Shown one piece after another: positions 9,852 through 18,800 of a stretch of DNA of 33,335 nucleotides (position 1 is its first letter; every line of letters begins with the position of its first letter). The notes under the pieces were generated by a model. It had not been told where the DNA came from. It was given only the letters and a program-made list of their open reading frames with translations, and ran no database searches. This stretch comes from Amanita rubescens (taxonomy: Eukaryota > Basidiomycota > Agaricomycetes > Agaricales > Amanitaceae), in assembly GCA_015039365.1 (NCBI GenBank), contig WION01000565.1:1-33335 (forward strand), in the 5' to 3' direction. A program made the position numbers and the translations under genes.

Positions 9852-12800
9852 GCGATAAGCTTTGTCTCGAAACTAAAGTTTGCCTTCCAAAACATCCGTA
9901 AAAACAGACCCCACCTCCACACTCTTCTCGAAACGCTACAATCAAATACTGACCTCCTCTTTATTCAGGAACTCCCCGTATACCAAGTCCGAAATATTGC
10001 GTCTTCAACGAATGAGGAAGGAGACCCCCTCATAGGAACAGCAGCCCACGCCCAGTGGGTTTGCATAGACAAACGATCCGCATTCCCAGACTCGCAAGTA
10101 GCCATTTTCGTTAACAAGCGCATCCTCCCCTCCTTTTCCCTATTCATGGACCCACTAGATGTACCGACCTCAAATGTACTGACTCTTCGTCTCACCAGGA
10201 ACGTTGACCAATCAAGCGCTACAGTCATCTGCCTCTACAACCGACCAAAGACGCGCAACACGGCGGTCCGTACCCTCCTCATGACCCTCCCCACCCTTCG
10301 GGACATCGCCATACTACAAGGGGACTTCAACCTCCACTCACCAGAATGGGACCCACAACGCACCGAAGCAGATGAAATGGCAATAGAGCTGCTAAATGCC
10401 CTCGCGCTCACTGACCTGCACCTAGTTAACGAAGATGGGCAACCAACATGGCACAACCCAAAGCAAAACCGATCCTCAGTCCTCGACCTCATCTTTGCGC
10501 ACGTCTCACTACTGCGTCACAAAAAGTGGACCTACCAAAACTGCATAGAAGAAAGAGAACCAAGTGACCACTCCCTTCTCAAACTTGATCTCGGCATCAA
10601 CAAGACATGGCGCGGCGCCCCGTACATAAAAGGGGAAAGCGAAGAAGAAGAAGATTTTGTAAACTCGATCAGAGGTGCCATCCTGGCTGGCGCAGATAAC
10701 GTCTCATCCAATCTCTCTGACACATTTGACGAAATTTACAGAACTATCGACTATGCTTGGCGTCGAAACTCAAGAAGCCCAAAGCAGGGATCAAACCCGT
10801 CCATGTGGTGGGACGACGACTGCATGGCAGCTAAAGACAGACTCCAGGAGGAACAGTCCCCGGCAGCACGAAAAGCTTTCCAAAAGGCCGTGAAAACGGC
10901 ACAAAAAGCCTTCTTCCGCAAAAAGCTCAAGACCATGTCAAGCGTCAAAGCACCTTGGGAAGGCGTCCGTTGGACCGGGGCACGAAAAGTCCCCCCTATC
11001 TCCACAATCAAAGACAATGGCGAAACAGTCACCGACACTGACCACCTCTGGAGAGTGTTCGATAAACAATTCAACATCAACGCCACGGCAGAAATCAATT
11101 GGGGCTTCATAAATGCTTTGCCGACACATCCAGAACGGGACTTCCCCCCCGTGGCGGTATACGAAGTTCGCACTGCGATACATGACGAAGATACGCCCAG
11201 CAGCGCAGCGTCTAAGTATTAAAGTGAATACTTACTTAGAGTGGAGTGTAGAGTGGCGGTTACGACCTCAAACGATAACTCACTATCCTATGGATATAGG
11301 ATGTGGTGGTAAGAGGAGAAGGAAGGTTCTTATTTGTACCTACGTACAGGTAGTCTTATATACTACTAGTATCCTAATAAGTACAATGTATAGTAAATAG
11401 AGGAAGAGCTGTGCATGACGTATGATATGACGTCTAGCGCAGCTATGACGCGTCTACCGCAGTAATGGGATGACGCAAGCGACTATAGGATATTCCAGTA
11501 TCCTATGTATGTATATGTACATGTATATATGTATGTGGATACATATATGCATGTATGTACATCTAATCTGTATATCCTAATCTATAGGATAAGATATGAT
11601 GTATTATCTTATATGAGATAAGATAAGATATATGTTATCTTATATGATTAGATAAGATAACTTTAACACACCCCCTCGCTAAGTTATCCAGGAATATATG
11701 AAATATTTTTATACGAGTCACCGGAATTGCAAGACTTGAAAGTCTTCACGGAAGATCTCTCGTTTCGTGTACAAGTATGGGGATCCAGACTATATGCTGC
11801 TTTCACCTTAATCCCTTGTATTATATATTTCTTTAATATTCCTATAATGCTTGTTGTATACGTTATACAATATTTATCATTGTTTGATCCTAAAGGTATA
11901 GGATATGACTTTGTCGAAAAGCCAATACAATGACGTATATTGTTTGAATCGATTTATCAAAAATCGAGTTTCCTGTCATATTGATAATATCCATTATAAA
12001 AGCACCCCCAGGCTTCAAGCCTTACAAAGTGTGTGAAATCATATTTAATCGAGAAGGGGCTTGGTCTACTGCCTTCACAATCTCTTATATGATTTATTAC
12101 TTTGTGTAATAAAGGATAAGTCTATATCCTTAAGTGCTAAATGAATATTTTTGGCAGGTAAACGATAACGTTTAACAACTTGCATAAATATCAAGCTATA
12201 TAAATAGCGAGATATATGACGATGATTCTTTGTGTGAAAAGAATCCTCTGATGGATATGCGAGTGTGTATATGTCGCATTGTCAAGTAAAGACTTGACGT
12301 GTCTTCCTAAATGAACTATTTAGACGAGTATAGTATCTCTACAAGGGGAGCTTCCTCCCTTGCAAATACTCTCTGCTCGTATGTGTGACGAGTGTGATAA
12401 TCATTCCTTGTTTCTTTACAAGTTCTGATTATATGTAACTCGTATATTCTCCTATTATGTCTAAAGGCGTCCAACGCCTTATGTGGTGTAAAGGTGTCTA
12501 GCACCTTAAAATGTAAAGGAGTATATATTCTCTTGCACAGCAATACGAGAATATGACGTGGCGTGTTCACTTTGATCGACAAGTCGCACGCGTGACAATT
12601 TTACTTGTAATGACAAGTGTAATTGTTTGTGGTCTAATATAATTGCTCATCCTTGTAAAGACAAGTGTGATGACAAGCGAATTATGTTATAGACGGTTGC
12701 CCAGATGATTCTTATACATCATGGTTTACATCTCTGTTATATCGATAAAAACTCCTTTTTAAATTTCGATAAAGAGTTCAACCATGTGTCTTAAAGAATA

Positions 12801-15800
12801 TCTATGTTGTTCAACAGAGCGAAGTCCTTGGGTCTTTAAAGGACTTATGCTTTCAAAGCATTTGACCCGTCTGTTATAGAACAACGAATGTTCCCTTCTA
12901 TAGATATGTGTGTATATCTTGTCTTTTGTAAATGATGATAATCCGTCTGGTATGATGATTTGCATATCATTAAATCCTTTATAATCACTTTGGTAAAGGA
13001 TTGTATTTGGTTGTGATTCCATATATCCCTATTTTGATAGGAACGCACAACACCAGCGGGGAGACAATTCTCCTGATTTCGTAATAACGAAATGAACTTC
13101 ATCATTATCCAATTCCTGAGCATGTGTGACGATTATTAAACTTGAGCTTATATTTGATAAGCTTTCTTGTTTTAATCGTGTAAGTGAATCCAGATACATT
13201 TTACTGGATGCTCATACAGATATGATTCCCTACTTGACTTATACGTGGTGGTCATCCACATTTGCAATATATCTTGGTAATCATTATAAAAGGGTTTTAC
13301 CATATATGATCAGCAGTGAGAACTGCTATAAGTGCCCGGCGCATTTTATCTTAATATAAAGATAATTTGCTGGCAGTATTGTGTCTGCCGTACCCGACGA
13401 TCATTAATGATGTAATCCTTTATTGGACACTGTGTACAAGATTTGTTTGATCTTGTTTTGTATATGCTATATTTATCGTTACTTGTGTATTGGTACAAGA
13501 TACGATTTATATGACTTTAAAGGTCTACACCCACAGGGATACGACCGTTGTCATGACAAGTTTAATTGAGGATCCAAGAATGATCGACATTCTGCATTCA
13601 CTCATACTTGTATATTTATAGCATATTGGATCTAAAGTTTATATAGATCCTTTATGACGAAGAGGATATACTTGTTTTGACAACAAGTATAATTATAAGT
13701 GTTTGTATAGGAGAACAAACACTTATATAATATCTCGTATGAACGAGATTTTGACCTCTAAGTCATTTAAGTGTCAATGACTATCTTTTTGGACGATATA
13801 TTCAACATGAACACGTCTACTGGGAAGGTATAACTGCGACGTTATCCGATATAGGTTTCCTTTTCAGTACAGCCTATATTAATCCTTAAACAAGGATTAT
13901 TCCTCTGTTACGTGTAGTCCGTTGGCAAGTATTGTCCTCTTAACTCTGTTAATTCTTGTTCTACCCTGGTTCTATTTTATCTTTATGCATTATCCAGATG
14001 CAATAAGAGTATAGAACTCGATCGGGGAAGTCTCGTCGAATGATTTTGAATATCCTTTTTGATGTTCAATGTATAATGACAACATTAAACCGAAATTCAT
14101 TATTTATAGAGATCCTCCTTATGAGTTGGCCGAAGCTCATTCATATACGGTATATTTTGGCAATGACAATGTGTCCTTGCTAATACCGTCAGGAAGATCA
14201 TAACGAAATTTCGAAGTCATAGCAGTATTGGGTCTGCTGTGCCCTTGAATAACCCACAATATATAAATATTGCTACCTATCCAAAGGTTGACCTGTACAA
14301 GTTTATTTTCGTAGCAGTATTGGGTCTGCTGTATCCCCAAGTGATCCACAATATATAAATATTGCTAACCAACCTGAAAACCGTCAAAACTTGTGTAAGG
14401 AAATTCTCCATTGTTCGGATGAGACCAAGAACTAGAGTTGATTAAAGAGGGTGTTGGATTATATGCAAGGTGTTCCTATCTTTAGCTTCTGAGGGCCAAG
14501 ATCTGTGCAAGGAACTAAATGTATTCCAATAATCCAACCGTAATATCGTATGAACGATATTTGGGATTCTGTATTTTGAAAGGAACTGGCGCAAGATTGA
14601 CATAATCTATTTCTTTGTTTTTAAGCTACCATTGTTTCTTATAAAGAAATACTGTTATATGTATGGAGAGGATATGTGAGATTATTTGCGATAAGCCATA
14701 AGACAGGCTTATTTGAGATATGCATTAACCTGGCATTCCATATAATACACGTTCCTGACTAGGATATTTGTCAGGAGTGTAATGTCATATTGTAAAGACG
14801 AGACGCTTTCAAGACCGTATAAGTTTCAACGGCAAGGAGCCTTCTCTATACAATAGACGGGGATAAAACTCCAATACATATATTTGTTCGTGTTCAGGCA
14901 TCTGTATATTATCGAGGGAGCTTCCTCCTCTAATACAGTTGATGACCATTATTATGGGCCTATGTTTAATACGCAACCATAATATATATACAATATGGGC
15001 CTATATCTAATACGCATCCATGATTGTTTGTGTATACAAGTTATATCGAATACTTGTTTTGATTGGTCATATATACAAGTCGTAATGTACTTGTTTATTT
15101 GCAATGATTCCCCCTCAATCAAGACAGGGATTGATATTGCGTAATTTAGCCTGATAGAATCATGTATATTTTTGACATGATCTATTTATCACGTTTTAAT
15201 TATATACGTGATGTGAACAGTATTCTTATTTAACATGTGATGGTTTGTAAAAATCATCTTCATGTATTTAAAGAAATCAATGATTTCGTCAATTTATCAT
15301 CTTTATAAAAAGATGTAACCGTTCTTGTGTTTCACACAATACATTATCCAACATAACGACGTTGGTCAACGTATATGGTCATGGTACATGTATTTCACTC
15401 AAGGATGATCTGGTTCCTATAGATAATCATTTAGAATTATAATCCACAATTCTTAAAGCTATAAGAATTATTTCGAGGTATTTTAGTTACGTCTGTCCTG
15501 TTATTGGAAAACCTATTTTGATATGAAGAGGGGATGAGCGTGAAGACGCCGCCGAACAATTCAATTTATAGATTGAGTACAAAGATACTCTGGACGTTTA
15601 TAGATGCTTATAAGCATCGCAGTCTATTCTTATACAAGTGATCGAAATTCCCTTGTATGCGACAGTATTCTGGCAATGATGATAAATCCTTGCTAACGTC
15701 GTTAAAGAATGACGGTGTTTATACCAAGAATTTTGTTATCTCCAACAGATAATGTTCAGCAGTATGAAACTGCTATTGTGACTACAGTGTTATGAGACGC

Positions 15801-18800
15801 TTTCAAAACCGTATAAGTTTCAACGGCAAGGAGCCTTCTCAAGTGTAGGAAACCATATTATGAGACGTTTTCAAAACCGTATAAGTTTCAACGGCAAGGA
15901 ACCTTTCTCAAAGGTAACACATTACTGTTATTTGCAAATAGATTATAGCCGTTTATAGGCTATAGACATCAGTTTGCATATGTGGAGAGCTTTTAAAGAT
16001 ATTGTTTTTATAGTGTAAACTTTATAGATATTTCTGATTGACGAAGATAATATGTGTTGATGCTTGTATATAATGACAAGCTTGATGATCTTTCTTCAAG
16101 TGATCGAAATTCCCTTGAACGCGGTATATTATGGCAATGATAATAATCCTTGCTTAATACCACCAGAAAGACCTTTATTTATAAGTAATCGGGATTGCAA
16201 GGCATTCGCCTACACGATTTCCTTATTTTGAATATAAATTGTATGACAAGTAATCGGATTTATAAGGAGTGATCCTTCACGATACTCTTGTTTTGACGAC
16301 AATTTATATATTACATATATTTCTTCCAGAAATAATCTAAGTCTATGCTATATTGTTCTTCTACCCATTGATCATAGCTATTCATAGCCATGAAATTTCC
16401 ATAGTGACGCTCGAAATCTTCATGAGCATCATAAAATTCCTCCTGGGAATTTGTTATTCTTGTATCGGATGAGTCTGTCAAAGACTCATGTGATAAAGGT
16501 GAAGGCGTGGAAACATTTGATTTACATGATTTAAATGAATCATGTGTGGAGTCTGATTCCTGATCAGATTCGGGCTGTTTGACTAATAGTGGAGATCCTC
16601 CCCTGATATAATCAGGCTTGCTACTATTTTTAAGGTCTTCCCAGCGCAAATGTGTAGGCTGTGGATGCGGCGAGCATCTGCAGCGGCCTTTGCCTTTGTT
16701 TGTTAAGGAGGCATTAGCTAAACAATGTTCCGTATGCAAGTTAGGGTCTTGCGTCGACGGAGACGATTGGTTTATAGCATGATGCCGTAACGACCATGCT
16801 GAACGAATTTCACTAGCAAGTTGCTGGACTCTGATTGGTCCAACTTGTGTGGCAGTGTTTCCTGAACGAACTGCCATAGGGCTAGAGTAATTCGTATTAT
16901 TAGCGGTAACGGATGATGTAGCCGCTGTTTGGTTGATCCATTTTGATGGAACAGCCCTGATGGTCGTAAGTGCTTTATTTAAATGAGCAGCCGGGAATTG
17001 ATGTCCCTGTGCTGCTATGTGTCTGTAACGAGTGATGATTTTATTTATAGATCGATCATGATCTATTTTGTCCAGTGATCCGTCGAGGATTGCTGGCGAA
17101 TCATCTTTGTAACGTTCTTGCAAGAACATCCATAGGAGTCTTGCGTTGTAAACGTGTTGATAAAGCTCAAAGATTGTAAAAGACAATCTGAGCTTAATGG
17201 CGTGTAACGCCTTCTCGTTTTGTACAAGCTCATCAGCTTGTATGATGATTGCTGCCTTATTGGTGGCAGTGATCGGCGCAATTACTGCTTTGAGGTGAGC
17301 AGGGATTGCATTTGGAATAACGGGACACATGAATACCATCAGATTTGAGATCTGAAAGTATGCCGTTATTTGTCGTGACCAGGCACGATAATTGTTTCCT
17401 TGTAATTCGGTGACAAGGGAACATAAAGCGCTGTCTTCTTCTTTGGTAAAAGAAGACATGACAAGAATGTTGGTAAAGGTTTATATTTATATAAAACCTT
17501 ATGGAAATGTCGGTAAACAAGGTTTGATGGCCTTGTAAGGGAGATGGGTGAGCGAGAAATGTTATTTCTTGCTTCTTGATGATAGAACGATTGATTGAGA
17601 TGAAATCAATTGATCGTTTTGATGGATTATTTATAAATTCAATGATTTATATCTATTTAAGGATTTTTATTAATGAAGGTGTCATTACATAAACGACAAC
17701 GACTTCATAGGCGAGGGTGTCATAACGAATACGACAGCAACCTTGCGTGCAGCGTTATGAGCTACAGCCAAGCATAATAATGCCTAGCACCAGGATCGAT
17801 CCGAGGAACATGTACCAGACTTGTGTGCCTGACCTGTAAACAAGTATGACATGCATAAGGTCCGCGGACTGCAGTGCGCCTGCGGCAACTGCCTGGTCCC
17901 AAGAGGTACCAGTTGTCTTTGGAAAATGAAAGGTGTCCGGTCCATAAACCGTCCGTGACCACCTTTATAAGCACTCCCAGTAACAATATGAAAGTATACG
18001 TGGATGCCTTTTGAGCAGAGCCAACGGCTAATCTAAGGCGCTCTCTAGGAGTGGACGCCTAATAGTCTGCGTGTATGGTCCACAATGGGACCCCAGCACG
18101 ACCTTTATACTTTGTGAAAGTTACTACGGGCCATATGATCTACATACGGTAACTAAAGGCACTAAGGGCCTTATAATGGAATATCGTGCATGAATACCCC
18201 AGTCACATCATGGAGGGCAAGTATAACTCCATGGGGGTCAAGGTTGCCATGCCAGCCTTGAGAAACATAGGTGGTACCCTTATCCCTGGGTGCAAGGAGA
18301 TCCCCCTAAAGCCCTAGGGTCCGGGCGCATGTCATAAGCTCGTATGTCAGGTACAAGAACTTAGTTAAATTGACGGATGCCACTCAGGTCTCCGACCTGC
18401 ACAATACTATACCTGTTCACACATCTTGCATGGTAACATGCCTGGAGGCGATGGTGATGCAAGCAATACCATGTCGGGGCCCATAACCTGACGAAGATAC
18501 GCCCAGCAGCGCAGCGTCTAAGTATTAAAGTGAATACTTACTTAGAGTGGAGTGTAGAGTGGCGGTTACGACCTCAAACGATAACTCACTATCCTATGGA
18601 TATAGGATGTGGTGGTAAGAGGAGAAGGAAGGTTCTTATTTGTACCTACGTACAGGTAGTCTTATATACTACTAGTATCCTAATAAGTACAATGTATAGT
18701 AAATAGAGGAAGAGCTGTGCATGACGTATGATATGACGTCTAGCGCAGCTATGACGCGTCTACCGCAGTAATGGGATGACGCAAGCGACTATAGGATATT

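Larger units (their letters stand above)
11681..16310 (-). other. Hairpin-dense non-coding body of the LTR element
   Basis: About 4.6 kb of AT-rich sequence lies where pol is expected. Only short open frames occur, and none shows protease, integrase, RT or RNase H motifs. Instead, perfect inverted repeats follow each other. Examples are 11854-11870 (7-bp stem), 12224-12245 (7), 12281-12298 (7), 12464-12480 (7), 13667-13691 (10), 13694-13727 (13), 13732-13749 (7), 13880-13899 (8) and 14542-14561 (8). Several longer units are repeated within it. Confidence 0.85.

Noticed and set aside
12316..13359. Small open frames of 77-92 residues in the element body
   Set aside because: Their length is what AT-rich hairpin repeats can give by chance, they overlap repeats, and none resembles a retrotransposon protein.
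11669..16310. A decayed pol gene or a CRISPR-like array in the element body
   Set aside because: No integrase, RT or RNase H motif was seen in any frame, and the repeats are heterogeneous hairpins without regular spacers or constant repeat length.
18476..18488. Fragment of an initiator tRNA gene
   Set aside because: It sits exactly at the LTR junction and only the anticodon-arm complement is present, which is the expected primer site.
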